Part shown: positions 41,705 to 50,286 of the stretch, piece by piece | How the letters are laid out: each line of letters starts with the position of its first letter | How positions within the stretch are numbered: the first letter of the stretch is position 1 | Assembly (NCBI GenBank): GCA_036279355.1 | Contig: DASUJH010000056.1 | Location: 1-64,000 of the forward strand | DNA from: Gemmatimonadales bacterium | GTDB lineage: Bacteria; Gemmatimonadota; Gemmatimonadetes; Gemmatimonadales; GWC2-71-9 | DNA: 64,000 bases | Direction of reading: 5' to 3' | Notes under the pieces: model-generated | Seen by the model: only the letters and a program-made list of their open reading frames with translations | The model's database searches: none | Told to the model about the DNA's origin: nothing | Program-made: the position numbers and the translations under genes

Positions 41705-42760
41705 ATGGCATCGCAGAAGATCGAGGCGCTCTCCCGTGCCGTTCGGGCGGGGACGCTCGCGCCGCTCTACTATCTCCACGGCCCGGAGCAGCTCCTCAAG
41801 GAGGAGGCGATCCGCGCGATCCTCGACGCGGCGCTGGACCCCGGGTTGAGGGAGTTCAACCTCGACCAGCGCTCCGCCGCGGAGCTGGATCCCGAAACGC
41901 TCCACGGTCTCTGCCACACGCCTCCGATGATGTCCGAACGCCGGGCCCTCGTCATTCGCGACGTCGAAGCCTGGAAGCGGAAGCCCAAGGTCCGCGAGGC
42001 ATACCTGCGCTACGCCGAGCGGCCGGCGGCTGACGTCGTGGTCATTCTGGTCCAGGGCGCGGGCGATGACACCGAGGACCGAGAGCTCGCGCGTGGCGCG
42101 GTGTCGGCCGCGTGCGAGCCGTTCACTCCCGAACGCGCCGCACGCTGGGTCGTGCGCCGGGCCGAGCAGCGCGGCATTGCGATCGAGCCGGCGGCGGCCG
42201 AGCATCTGGTGCGGGTCGCGGGCACGGAGCTGGGCGGGCTCGCGGTCGAGATCGAGAAATTGGCCGGGCTCCCCAAGGGCGCGCCGATTACTGCGGCGCG
42301 GGTGGGCGAGGTGGTCGGCGTACGGCACGGCGAAACGATGCAGGATTGGCGCGACGCCATCCTCGCCGGCGACACGGCGCGCGCGAGCCGGCTGCTCGGC
42401 CCCGTGCTGGCCCAAGCGGGCGTCTCCGGCGTTCGCGTGCTCACGGTCCTCGGCACGGCGCTGGTCGGCGTGAGCGCCGCGCGCGACGCCTACGACCGCG
42501 GCCTTCGCGACGCGGCGCTCGAGCGCGCGGTGTTCGATCTGCTGCGCCGCGTGAAGCCGCAGGGAATATTCGGCTACAAGGAGGAAGCCGAGCGCTGGGC
42601 GCGGGCGGCGCCCGCGTGGCCACCGGAACGGCTTCGCGCCGGCCTCCGCGCCACCGTCGCCGCCGACGTCGCGCTCAAGGGCACCACGATCTCCGGCGAG
42701 CTCGGCATCCTGCAGGACCTCACCTTCGAGCTCGCCCCCGGGGCAGCGGTGGCGGCATGA
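41705..42760 (+). CDS. holA: DNA polymerase III delta subunit
   Basis: HolA is the clamp-loader subunit that opens the beta clamp encoded by dnaN, 15 kb downstream here. The 351-aa protein begins with the family pattern LAPLYYLHGPEQLLKEEAIRAILDAAL (in pieces: YYLHGPEQLLKEEAIRAI) and has SERRALVIRDVEAWK, then LVRVAGTELGGLAVEIEKLAGL and VGVRHGETMQDWRDAILAGD in the collar domain region. There is no P-loop, as expected for delta. The length fits. The stop overlaps the next start (ATGA). Confidence 0.88.
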   Translation: MASQKIEALSRAVRAGTLAPLYYLHGPEQLLKEEAIRAILDAALDPGLREFNLDQRSAAELDPETLHGLCHTPPMMSERRALVIRDVEAWKRKPKVREAYLRYAERPAADVVVILVQGAGDDTEDRELARGAVSAACEPFTPERAARWVVRRAEQRGIAIEPAAAEHLVRVAGTELGGLAVEIEKLAGLPKGAPITAARVGEVVGVRHGETMQDWRDAILAGDTARASRLLGPVLAQAGVSGVRVLTVLGTALVGVSAARDAYDRGLRDAALERAVFDLLRRVKPQGIFGYKEEAERWARAAPAWPPERLRAGLRATVAADVALKGTTISGELGILQDLTFELAPGAAVAA

Positions 42761-43683
42761 CGCGGTCCATCGCGGTCCGCGTCGCGTGCGCGTTCGGGCT
42801 CCTGCTTGCCTGTCCGGCCGCATGCCTGTCCGCCCAATCCGAGCCCCGCCTTGCCGGCGCCGTGCGGCTCGCGCAGGAGGGCCTGGGCGACTCCGCGCGT
42901 GCCGTCGTCCAGGGCGTGCTCGACGCCACGCCGCCCGGCGATACGCTCTACCCCCAGATCCTGTACGCCGCCGCCGCCGTCGCGGGCGATCCCGACGTCA
43001 TGCGCAGCGACCTCCGGCGGATCGCGATCGAGTACGCCTACTCCGGTTGGGCCGACGACGCGTTGCTCCGCCTGGCGCAGCTCGATTTTGCCGACGGCAA
43101 CCGCCAGGGCGCCATCAAGAGCCTGGAGCAGATCCGGCTCGACTATCCCGGCTCACCGCTCTTTGCGACGGCCGCGCTCTGGGCCGGCCGCGCCTACTTC
43201 GACGAGAATGAACCGCGCTCGGCCTGTAGTTGGCTCGACGATGGATTGGCGCGCCTGGGCGACGACGACGTCGAGCTCAGAAACCGGCTCGACTTCTACC
43301 ATCAGCGCTGCGCGAACCTCGCACCGGCCGGTCTGGCAGGGGCCGACTCGTCCCGGGCCGCCGGAACGGGCGCCGACTCGACCCGGCCCGACTTGACGAA
43401 GCCGGACTCGACCCGGCCCGCGCCCGTACGATCCGATTCTACGGCGACGGTCCCCGCGAGCGCGCGCTTCCGAATCCAGATCGCCGCCGTCGCCACCCAG
43501 GCCATGGCGGACGCGGTCGCGAGCCGGGCCAAGGCAGGCGGCTACGACCCGGTGGTCGCGCGCGAGAAGGGACTGCTCAAGGTCCGCCTAGGCGCATACC
43601 AGAGTCGCGCCGCCGCGGCGGCCGACCTTGCCGCGGTGCAAGCCAAGTTCGGCGGCAAGCCGTTCGTGGTGGCCGGCCCGTGA
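42757..43683 (+). CDS. Exported TPR and SPOR-domain protein
   Basis: The 308-aa protein starts with a signal peptide (FGLLLACPAACLSAQ), has helical TPR-like repeats (LRLAQLDFADGNRQGAIKSLEQIRLDYPGSPLFATAALW in pieces: DFADGNRQGAIKSLEQIRLDYPG is 23 so read as DFADGNRQGAIKSLEQI), then an Asp-Ser-Thr-Arg-Pro repeated linker, and a C-terminal SPOR domain (RFRIQIAAVATQAMADAV, LLKVRLGAYQSRAAA). SPOR domains bind denuded septal peptidoglycan. It overlaps holA upstream and mutS downstream by 4 bases each. Confidence 0.82.
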   Translation: MTRSIAVRVACAFGLLLACPAACLSAQSEPRLAGAVRLAQEGLGDSARAVVQGVLDATPPGDTLYPQILYAAAAVAGDPDVMRSDLRRIAIEYAYSGWADDALLRLAQLDFADGNRQGAIKSLEQIRLDYPGSPLFATAALWAGRAYFDENEPRSACSWLDDGLARLGDDDVELRNRLDFYHQRCANLAPAGLAGADSSRAAGTGADSTRPDLTKPDSTRPAPVRSDSTATVPASARFRIQIAAVATQAMADAVASRAKAGGYDPVVAREKGLLKVRLGAYQSRAAAAADLAAVQAKFGGKPFVVAGP

Positions 43684-46400
43684 GCGGAAACGCGGCCCGC
43701 ATGGAACCCCGCGCCTCGGAGGCGACCACACCGCTCATGCAGCAATATCGGGAGATCAAGGCGCGCCACCCCGACGCGATCCTCTTCTTCCGCATGGGCG
43801 ACTTCTACGAGATGTTCTTCGACGACGCCCGCCTGGGCGCCCGCCTGCTCAACATCGCGCTCACTTCCCGCGGCGACGGCGTGCCGCTCGCCGGCGTGCC
43901 GGTAAAGGCGGCAACCGACTACCTGCGCCAGCTCGTGGCGAGCGGCCACCGCGTCGCCATCTGCGAGCAGGTGGAGGACCCGCGCCTCGCACGCGGTATC
44001 GTGCGCCGGGAGGTCGTGGAGACGGTGACGCCGGGCGCGCTGCTCGCCGACGGCTGGATCCCCGGGGCGCGGAACAATTGGATGGTGGCAGTAGGCGGGC
44101 GGACGGATGGACGGAACGGTCCGCACGCGGGCAGGCGCACCGACCCCGAGGCCGCCAGCACGCGCGAGGCGGTCGTGCGCGGGGCCATCGGCCTCGCCGC
44201 CATCGATCTGAGCACCGGTGAGTTCGTCCTCGAAGTGCTCGACGAGCGCGGGCTCGACGAAGCGCTCTCACGCTTGAATCCTGCCGAGGTGGTGCTGCCC
44301 GTGGCCGACGGCGCCGACCGCTTCTCCGCCAACCCGTCTGACCGCCTCCTCATCACCCGCCGCGATCCGTGGGAATTCGACCTGTCGCTCGCCGGTGAGG
44401 AGCTAGCCCGCCGCTTCGGCCTCGCCTCGCTCGATGGGCTCGGCCTCGGCGCGGACGATGCACCCGCCGTCGGCGCGGCCGGCGCCCTGCTTCGCTATCT
44501 CGCTGACCTCCAGCCCGCGGGGCTCGCGCACCTCGCGCGTCCGACGGTGCGCCGCAGCGACGCGCACCTCTGGCTCGACGAGATGACCCGGCGCAACCTC
44601 GAGCTCACCGAGCCGCTCAGCGCCGGTGCGAGGAACTCGACCCTGCTCGAGGCGATCGACGGCACCGTGACGCCCATGGGCGCCCGCCTCCTCCGCGCCT
44701 GGCTCCTCTCGCCGCTCCGCGCGACCGAGGCCATCGCGCGGCGCCTCGATGCGGTCGAAGTGTTCGTGGGCGAGGGCACCGGCCGCGCGCGACTTCGCGA
44801 AGCGCTCGACGGCGTGCGCGATCTCGAACGCCTCGCCGGCCGGGCGGCCGCGGGCCGCGCCACCCCGCGTGAGCTCGGCGCGCTCCGCGATTCGTTCGGC
44901 CGGCTTCCCGGCCTCTGCTCGGCGCTTGCCGGTCTCGCGCGCCGCGCACGCAGCGCCGCGCTCGAGACGATCGCGCGCGACTTCGACCCGCTTGCCGACC
45001 TCACCGCCGAGCTCTCCGCCGCACTCGAGGAGCGGCCCCCTGCCCTGCTCGCCGACGGCGACGTTATCCGTCGTGGCTACGACGCCGAGCTGGACGAGCT
45101 GCGCGCGCTCCGCGACGGCGGCAGGCAGTACATCGCCACCTTGCAGCAGCGGGAGCGGGAGCGCACCGGCATCGGCTCGCTCAAGGTCGGATTCAACAAG
45201 GTGTTCGGCTACTACCTCGAGGTCACCAACGCGCACGCTGCGCGCGTCCCGGCCGACTACGAACGCCGCCAGACGCTCGCGGGCGCCGAGCGCTACGTCA
45301 CCCCCGAGCTCAAGGACTACGAGGCCCGAGTGCTTGGCGCCGAGGAGCGGATCGGCGCGCGGGAGGCGGAGCTGTTCGGCGCACTTCGCGGAAGCGTGGG
45401 CAACGCGATCGGCCGCATCCAGGCCACGTCGCGCGCCGTCGCCGCGCTCGACGTGTGGAGCGCGCTCGGCGAGCTGGCCGCCGCGCATGAGTACGTGCGC
45501 CCTGAGGTGGACGACGGCTTCGACCTCTCACTCGCAGGGAGCCGGCACGCGGTGATCGAGCGGCTCCTGCCGCGCGGCACGTTCATCCCGAATGACGTCC
45601 GCTTCAGCGAGGCGGAACGGGTCCTGCTCGTCACCGGCCCCAACATGGCGGGCAAGTCGACCATCCTGCGTCAGATCGGCCTCTGCGTCGTGCTGGCGCA
45701 GATGGGAAGCTTCGTGCCGGCCGCCTCGGCGCGCATCGGCGTCGTGGACCGGCTCTTCACTCGCGTCGGCGCGAGCGACAACCTCGCACGCGGGCAGAGC
45801 ACGTTCATGGTGGAGATGAGCGAGACCAGCGCGATCCTCCACAACGCGACCGCGCGCAGTCTCGTGCTGCTCGACGAAATCGGCCGCGGCACCTCGACGT
45901 ATGACGGCGTGGCGATCGCGTGGGCGGTGACCGAGCACCTGCATGACCGGATCGGGTGCAAGACGATGTTCGCCACCCACTATCATGAGTTGATGCAGCT
46001 TCCCGAACGGCTGGCGCACGCGCGAAACGTCAACGTCGCCGTGCGCGAGGCCGGCGGCACGGTGGTGTTCCTCCACCGGCTGGAGCCGGGTGGCACCGAC
46101 CGCTCGTACGGCATCCACGTGGCGCAACTCGCCGGGCTGCCCGCCGCCGTCGTGCGGCGCGCGAACGAAATGCTGGGGACGCTGGAGGGCGGCCATCGCG
46201 TGGTGCCGGGCGCGCCGCCCGTGCCGAACGATCCGGGGCAGTTCGCCCTCTTCGGCGCCGACCCGGAGCGGGGACCAAACGCCGCGGTCGAGCCGCACCC
46301 GGTCGTCGAGGAGATCCGCGCATTGGATCTCGATGCGCTCACCCCGCTCGAGGCGCTCAACCGTCTTGCGGACCTGCAGCGGCGGGCGGGCGGCGCGTGA
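43680..46400 (+). CDS. mutS: DNA mismatch repair protein MutS
   Basis: From a GTG overlapping the SPOR-protein stop, MutS runs 906 aa (ATG 43701 is an alternative start). It has the mismatch-reading Phe-x-Glu (GDFYEMFF, Phe42-Glu44), connector, lever (KVGFNKVFGYYLEVTNAH), and ABC ATPase domain: Walker A TGPNMAGKSTILRQ from about 653, SFVPAASARIGVVDRLFTRVGA, signature STFMVEMSE, Walker B LVLLDEIGRGTSTYDG and ATHYHELMQL. Residues about 140-165 (GGRTDGRNGPHAGRRTDPEA) are an extra low-complexity loop in domain II. No mutL gene is present in the window. Confidence 0.97.
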   Translation: MSGNAARMEPRASEATTPLMQQYREIKARHPDAILFFRMGDFYEMFFDDARLGARLLNIALTSRGDGVPLAGVPVKAATDYLRQLVASGHRVAICEQVEDPRLARGIVRREVVETVTPGALLADGWIPGARNNWMVAVGGRTDGRNGPHAGRRTDPEAASTREAVVRGAIGLAAIDLSTGEFVLEVLDERGLDEALSRLNPAEVVLPVADGADRFSANPSDRLLITRRDPWEFDLSLAGEELARRFGLASLDGLGLGADDAPAVGAAGALLRYLADLQPAGLAHLARPTVRRSDAHLWLDEMTRRNLELTEPLSAGARNSTLLEAIDGTVTPMGARLLRAWLLSPLRATEAIARRLDAVEVFVGEGTGRARLREALDGVRDLERLAGRAAAGRATPRELGALRDSFGRLPGLCSALAGLARRARSAALETIARDFDPLADLTAELSAALEERPPALLADGDVIRRGYDAELDELRALRDGGRQYIATLQQRERERTGIGSLKVGFNKVFGYYLEVTNAHAARVPADYERRQTLAGAERYVTPELKDYEARVLGAEERIGAREAELFGALRGSVGNAIGRIQATSRAVAALDVWSALGELAAAHEYVRPEVDDGFDLSLAGSRHAVIERLLPRGTFIPNDVRFSEAERVLLVTGPNMAGKSTILRQIGLCVVLAQMGSFVPAASARIGVVDRLFTRVGASDNLARGQSTFMVEMSETSAILHNATARSLVLLDEIGRGTSTYDGVAIAWAVTEHLHDRIGCKTMFATHYHELMQLPERLAHARNVNVAVREAGGTVVFLHRLEPGGTDRSYGIHVAQLAGLPAAVVRRANEMLGTLEGGHRVVPGAPPVPNDPGQFALFGADPERGPNAAVEPHPVVEEIRALDLDALTPLEALNRLADLQRRAGGA

Positions 46401-46456
46401 GGCGCGGATCGCCCGAGCGCCAGATGGTCGCAGTGTCGCCCCTCCCACCGGGCGGA

Positions 46457-46462
46457 TAGTTT
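46457..46462 (+). promoter_or_regulatory. Candidate -10 box for the TonB-domain lipoprotein
   Basis: TAGTTT ends 6 nt before the ATG, which has no Shine-Dalgarno. The -35 is weak. Confidence 0.35.
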
Positions 46463-46468
46463 ACGCGG

Positions 46469-46891
46469 ATGATCCGCGCCATTCCGGCGGCGGGGCTCGC
46501 GCTACCGCTCGCCGCGCTCACCTTCGCCGCCGCCTGCACCCGCCGCGACGACGGCACTATGCGCCTGCCGTTCGACCGGCCGGCACGCGCGCAGCTCGTG
46601 GATGGGCCGCCCGTGGCGCTCAACGCCGAGTCGCCCGTGGTATATCCGCCGGCAATGCTGCAGCAGGGCGTCGATGCCACCGTGGTGCTCCGGCTGTACG
46701 CTACCGCAGAGGGTGCGCTCGTGCCGGAGTCCACCCGTGTCGCCGAGTCGAGCGGATATCCGGCGCTCGACTCTGCCGCCGTCGCCGCGGCACCCGCCCT
46801 CCGGTTCGCGCCCGCGCTCCGCAACGGCGACTCGGTGGCGGCGACGTTCCTGCAGCCCGTCCGTTTCCGTCACGCCCAGGGGGGAAGGTAG
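46469..46891 (+). CDS. Lipoprotein with TonB-type C-terminal domain
   Basis: The 140-aa product has a lipoprotein leader (PLAALTFAAACTR) and a small alpha/beta domain with the TonB C-terminal look: NAESPVVYPPAMLQQGVDATVVLRLYATAEGALVPESTRVAESSGYPALDSAAVAAAPALRFAPA (seen as VYPPAMLQQGVDATVVL, VAESSGYPALDSAAVAA). Unlike true TonB it is lipid-anchored and lacks a Pro-rich spacer, so it may be an energiser-independent partner or a periplasmic binding domain. It lies between mutS and the CBS-type gene, with 6 bp to the latter. Confidence 0.75.
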   Translation: MIRAIPAAGLALPLAALTFAAACTRRDDGTMRLPFDRPARAQLVDGPPVALNAESPVVYPPAMLQQGVDATVVLRLYATAEGALVPESTRVAESSGYPALDSAAVAAAPALRFAPALRNGDSVAATFLQPVRFRHAQGGR

Positions 46892-46897
46892 CGCCAC

Positions 46898-48289
46898 ATG
46901 CGAGAGCCGCAGCATCGCGGTCCGTACGAGTCGGTGCTCGACACCATCGGCTGGACGCCGCTCATCCGGCTGCAACGGGTGGCCGCCGGCATTCGGACGC
47001 CGGTGTACGGCAAGGCGGAGTACGCCAACCCGGGTGGCTCGGTCAAGGACCGGATCGGGCTCGCGATCATCGAGGCGGCCGAGGCGCGCGGCGCGCTCAA
47101 GCCCGGCGGCACGATCGTCGAGGCGACGAGCGGCAACACCGGCGTCGGCCTCGCCATGGCCGGCGCGATCCGCGGCTACCGCTGCATCTTCGCGATGCCC
47201 GACAAGATGTCGCAGGAAAAGGTGCGGCTGCTCAAGGCGTATGGCGCCGAAGTAGTCGTGACCCCCACTGCGGTCCCGCCTGACCACCCAGATCACTACC
47301 GTAACAAGGCCCGGCAGATCGTGCGCGAGACGCCGGGCGCCATCCTCGCCGATCAGTACTTCAATCCGGTGAACCCCGAGGTGCACTACCGCACTACGGG
47401 CCCCGAGATCTGGGAGCAGACCGGCGGACGAATCACGCATTTCGTGGCCGCGGCCGGCACCGGCGGCACCGTGAGCGGCGCCGCGCGCTTCCTCAAGGAA
47501 AAGAATCCCGCGATCCGTGTCATCTCCGGCGACCCGGTGGGCTCGGTCTATGCCTCCGTCGCCAGGGAGGGCGCGCCGGGTCCGTCCGCACCCTACAAGG
47601 TGGAGGGGATCGGCGGCGACGAAGTGCCGGGCAACGTCTGGTTTCAGTACATCGATGAGTTCCGCTCGCTCAACGACCGCACCGCGCTCACCATGGCGCG
47701 CCGGCTCGCCCGCGAGGACGGCATTCTCGCCGGCGGGTCGTCCGGCCTCAACGTGGCGCTGGCACTCGATGTGGCGCGCGAGCTGGGCGACCCGGACGCG
47801 CTGGTGGTCACCATCCTCTGCGACAGCGGCGAGCGCTATCTCTCCAAGGTGTTCAACGACGAGTGGATGCAGGAGAATCAGATGCTCGATTCGCCCCGCG
47901 TGGTGGTCGAGCAGCTTCTCGCCAAGCGGCGCCCCGGGGCGCCCGCGCTCGTGAGCGTGGCGCCCAATGCGATGGTGCGCCAGGCACTCAACCTCATGAA
48001 CACCTGGGACGTGAGTCAGATTCCGGTGGTGGAGGAGGGTGACGCCGTGGGCACCCTGATCGAAGCCACCCTCATGACCCGCGCACTCTCCCAGCCTTCC
48101 CTGCTCGATCGCCCCGTGCGCGAGGTGATGGAGCCGCCGCTCCCCGTGATCGAGTCGCACTTCCCCACCGATCGGCTGGGCCAGATGCTCACCCGTGAGA
48201 GCCCGGCCGCGCTGGTGCGGAAAGACGGGCAACTCGTCGGCATCGTGAGCCGGTACGACGTCCTGCAGCAACTGATCGCGACGCGATGA
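46898..48289 (+). CDS. PLP-dependent cystathionine beta-synthase-type enzyme with CBS domains
   Basis: The 463-aa protein has the fold-type II PLP core: NPGGSVKDRIGLAII with the Schiff-base Lys, EATSGNTGVGLAMAGA, the phosphate-binding GTGGTVSGAARFLK and the GGDEVPGNVWFQYIDE region. A pair of CBS domains follows from about residue 330 (VAPNAMVRQALNLMNTWDVSQIPVVEE; VREVMEPPLPVIE; LVGIVSRYDVLQQLI). Serine plus homocysteine to cystathionine is the likely reaction; cysteine synthase activity is an alternative. GGGGAAGG precedes ATG. With ahcY and cysE in the window, a transsulfuration route is plausible. Confidence 0.85.
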   Translation: MREPQHRGPYESVLDTIGWTPLIRLQRVAAGIRTPVYGKAEYANPGGSVKDRIGLAIIEAAEARGALKPGGTIVEATSGNTGVGLAMAGAIRGYRCIFAMPDKMSQEKVRLLKAYGAEVVVTPTAVPPDHPDHYRNKARQIVRETPGAILADQYFNPVNPEVHYRTTGPEIWEQTGGRITHFVAAAGTGGTVSGAARFLKEKNPAIRVISGDPVGSVYASVAREGAPGPSAPYKVEGIGGDEVPGNVWFQYIDEFRSLNDRTALTMARRLAREDGILAGGSSGLNVALALDVARELGDPDALVVTILCDSGERYLSKVFNDEWMQENQMLDSPRVVVEQLLAKRRPGAPALVSVAPNAMVRQALNLMNTWDVSQIPVVEEGDAVGTLIEATLMTRALSQPSLLDRPVREVMEPPLPVIESHFPTDRLGQMLTRESPAALVRKDGQLVGIVSRYDVLQQLIATR

Positions 48290-48308
48290 GCCGGCCGGCG
48301 GCGGTTGG

Positions 48309-49340
48309 ATGCGCGTAACCGTTCTCACCGGCGGCACCTCGGCTGAGCGGGACGTGGCCCTCGCGTCGGCCGTGCAGGTCGTGGCCGCCCTCCGCGCCCG
48401 CGGCCACGACGTGGCCGTGGTGGATACGGCCCGCGGCTACATCCCGGAGGCGGACGAAGCCTCGCTCCGCGGGACCGTGGGCGTCGAGCCCCCGCCGGTC
48501 GAGCAGCTCCGGGCACTCGAGCGGGGGGTACTGTTGTCCGGACTCGGCAACATGCCGGTGGTACGCGACGCCGATGTCCTCTTTCTCGCCCTCCACGGAG
48601 GCCGGGGTGAGGATGGCTCGATCCAGGCGCTGCTCGAGATGGTGGGGGTGCCCTACACCGGCAGCGGCCGCCTCGGCAGCGCCATCGCAATGGACAAGGA
48701 TGTCTCGAAGCATCTATTCCGGGCCGCCGGCGTGCCCACGCCCGACTGGCGCATGGCGCCCGTCACAGCGCGCGAGGCGGGCGAGCAGCTAGGGTGGCCC
48801 CTGGTGGTGAAGCCGTCGAAGCAGGGCTCCACGGTCGGGCTCACAGTGGTGAAGCATCCGGCCGACCTCGACGCCGCCGTGTCCGTGGCGCTCCGGTACG
48901 ACGACGAGGTCATGCTCGAGCGCTTCGTGGCCGGGCGGGAGCTTACCATGGGGATTCTGGAGGGTCGCCCGCTCGCGGTGGGAGAGATTATTCCACGGCA
49001 TGAAATTTTCGACTATGAGTGCAAGTACACGCCCGGCATGTCGCAAGAGATCTTCCCGGCCGAGGTTTCGGCGGCGGTCGCAGCCGAAACCAGCCGGCTG
49101 GCGCTCCTGGCCCACGACGGCCTGAAGCTCGGAGGCTACTCCCGGGTGGACTTTCGCTTGACACCACAGGGCGAACTCTTCTGTTTAGAAGTGAACACGC
49201 TGCCCGGTCTCACCGCGACGAGTCTGCTGCCGCAGGCGGCCCGGGCGGTCGGCATCGAGTTCCCCGAGCTGTGTGAGCGGATCTGCCGGATCGCGCACCC
49301 GCCGGGGCCTCACCGAACCAGCCCGGCATCGGCGGCGTAG
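48309..49340 (+). CDS. ddl: D-alanine-D-alanine ligase
   Basis: Ddl joins two D-Ala residues for peptidoglycan. The 343-aa ATP-grasp enzyme has TVLTGGTSAERDVALASAVQV, the FLALHGGRGEDGSIQALLEMVGVPYTGSG block (in pieces: VLFLALHGGRGEDGSIQAL), AMDKDVSKHLFRAAGVPTPDW, LVVKPSKQGSTVGLT, MSQEIFPAEVSA and the metal-binding YSRVDFRLTPQGELFCLEVNTLPGLTATSLLP (in pieces: LFCLEVNTLPGLTATS). All catalytic residues seem present. It is closely followed by the rhomboid gene (5-bp gap). Confidence 0.96.
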   Translation: MRVTVLTGGTSAERDVALASAVQVVAALRARGHDVAVVDTARGYIPEADEASLRGTVGVEPPPVEQLRALERGVLLSGLGNMPVVRDADVLFLALHGGRGEDGSIQALLEMVGVPYTGSGRLGSAIAMDKDVSKHLFRAAGVPTPDWRMAPVTAREAGEQLGWPLVVKPSKQGSTVGLTVVKHPADLDAAVSVALRYDDEVMLERFVAGRELTMGILEGRPLAVGEIIPRHEIFDYECKYTPGMSQEIFPAEVSAAVAAETSRLALLAHDGLKLGGYSRVDFRLTPQGELFCLEVNTLPGLTATSLLPQAARAVGIEFPELCERICRIAHPPGPHRTSPASAA

Positions 49341-49344
49341 GAAC

Positions 49345-50214
49345 ATGAGCGTCGGGCAGTCAGCGAGCGTCAGGGCCATGAATTCCACGCCGTATTCGCG
49401 TGTCACTCCCTGGGTGGGCCGGCTCATCATCGCCAATGCGGTGGTGCTGCTGCTGCTGCTCACGCTGCTCACCTCGCCGGAAATCGTCGCCCAGCTCGAG
49501 TTCTCGCCGGCCAACGCGCTCGCGCGGCCGTGGACCTTCATCACCTACATGTTCGTCCACGGCGGCCTCCTACACCTCGCCGGCAACATGCTCATGCTCT
49601 TCATCTTCGGCTCGGCCGTCGAGCACCGGATGGGGAGCCGCGCGTTCATCCTCTATTATCTCTACTGCGGCGTCGGAGCGGCGGTCTTCGCGCTTGGCCT
49701 GTCGGGCTTCATGCCGGTGGCGCCGTTCATCGGCGCATCGGGCGCCATCCTGGGTCTGGGGCTCGCGTTCGCGATGTTCTGGCCCGACGCCGAGCTCATC
49801 CTCTTCCCGATCCCCATTCCCGTCCGCGCCCGGACCTTCGTGGCCCTGCTCGCATTGCTCGACGTGGCCGGCGCGCTCTACTTCAACGATGGCATCGCGC
49901 ACCTGGCGCACCTGGGCGGGCTCGCCTTCGGTTATGCGTTCTTCCGCCTGCAGTTCCTCTCGCGCCGCGGCACGGCGCCGTCGCCCCAGCCGGTCGAGCG
50001 AGTGGTCGTGGTGCAGTCGGGCGCGCCGGAGGCGATGCGGTCGGCCGCCGCGCCCGAGCCGCGCTACCCGCGCCGCCATTCGGCCGGCGATGCCGTCGCC
50101 GCCGAACTCGATCGCGTCCTCGACAAGATCAGCGCCCAGGGCCTCGACAGCCTCACCCCCGCTGAGCGCCGGTTCCTCGACGAAGTCGCCCGCCGGAAGA
50201 AGCAGGAGCACTGA
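49345..50214 (+). CDS. Rhomboid-family intramembrane serine protease
   Basis: The 289-aa protein has six membrane helices with rhomboid motifs: FVHGGLLHLAGNMLMLFIFG (His-x-N oxyanion region), the catalytic Ser132 in FIGASGAILGLGLAFAMFWP (shown in parts as FIGASGAILGLG), and the catalytic His in GIAHLAHLGGLAFGYAFFR (in parts). An alanine/arginine-rich cytoplasmic tail ends in a helical segment (LDSLTPAERRFLDEVARRK) also seen in other GlpG-like rhomboids. ATG 49345 has AGGA nearby; ATG 49378 is an alternative. Substrates are membrane proteins, unidentified. Confidence 0.9.
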   Translation: MSVGQSASVRAMNSTPYSRVTPWVGRLIIANAVVLLLLLTLLTSPEIVAQLEFSPANALARPWTFITYMFVHGGLLHLAGNMLMLFIFGSAVEHRMGSRAFILYYLYCGVGAAVFALGLSGFMPVAPFIGASGAILGLGLAFAMFWPDAELILFPIPIPVRARTFVALLALLDVAGALYFNDGIAHLAHLGGLAFGYAFFRLQFLSRRGTAPSPQPVERVVVVQSGAPEAMRSAAAPEPRYPRRHSAGDAVAAELDRVLDKISAQGLDSLTPAERRFLDEVARRKKQEH

Positions 50215-50251
50215 TCCGCCCGCAGTGAATCGCGTCGCGCATGGGCCTCAC

Positions 50252-50281
50252 TTGCGTGGCCGATGCGCGATCTCTTATAGT
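50252..50281 (+). promoter_or_regulatory. Candidate promoter for a leaderless HExxH-protein mRNA
   Basis: TTGCGT (50252-50257), an 18-nt spacer and TATAGT (50276-50281) form the best-looking leaderless promoter in the window. Only 5 nt separate the -10 from the GTG start at 50287, so transcription should begin on the start codon. Confidence 0.6.
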
Positions 50282-50286
50282 GGCGC

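Noticed and set aside
46892-46897. Possible SAM- or cysteine-related riboswitch near the CBS-type and cysE genes
   Set aside because: The gap before the CBS-type gene is 6 bp and the cysE gene appears leaderless, so no riboswitch can fit; the ahcY upstream region is outside the window.
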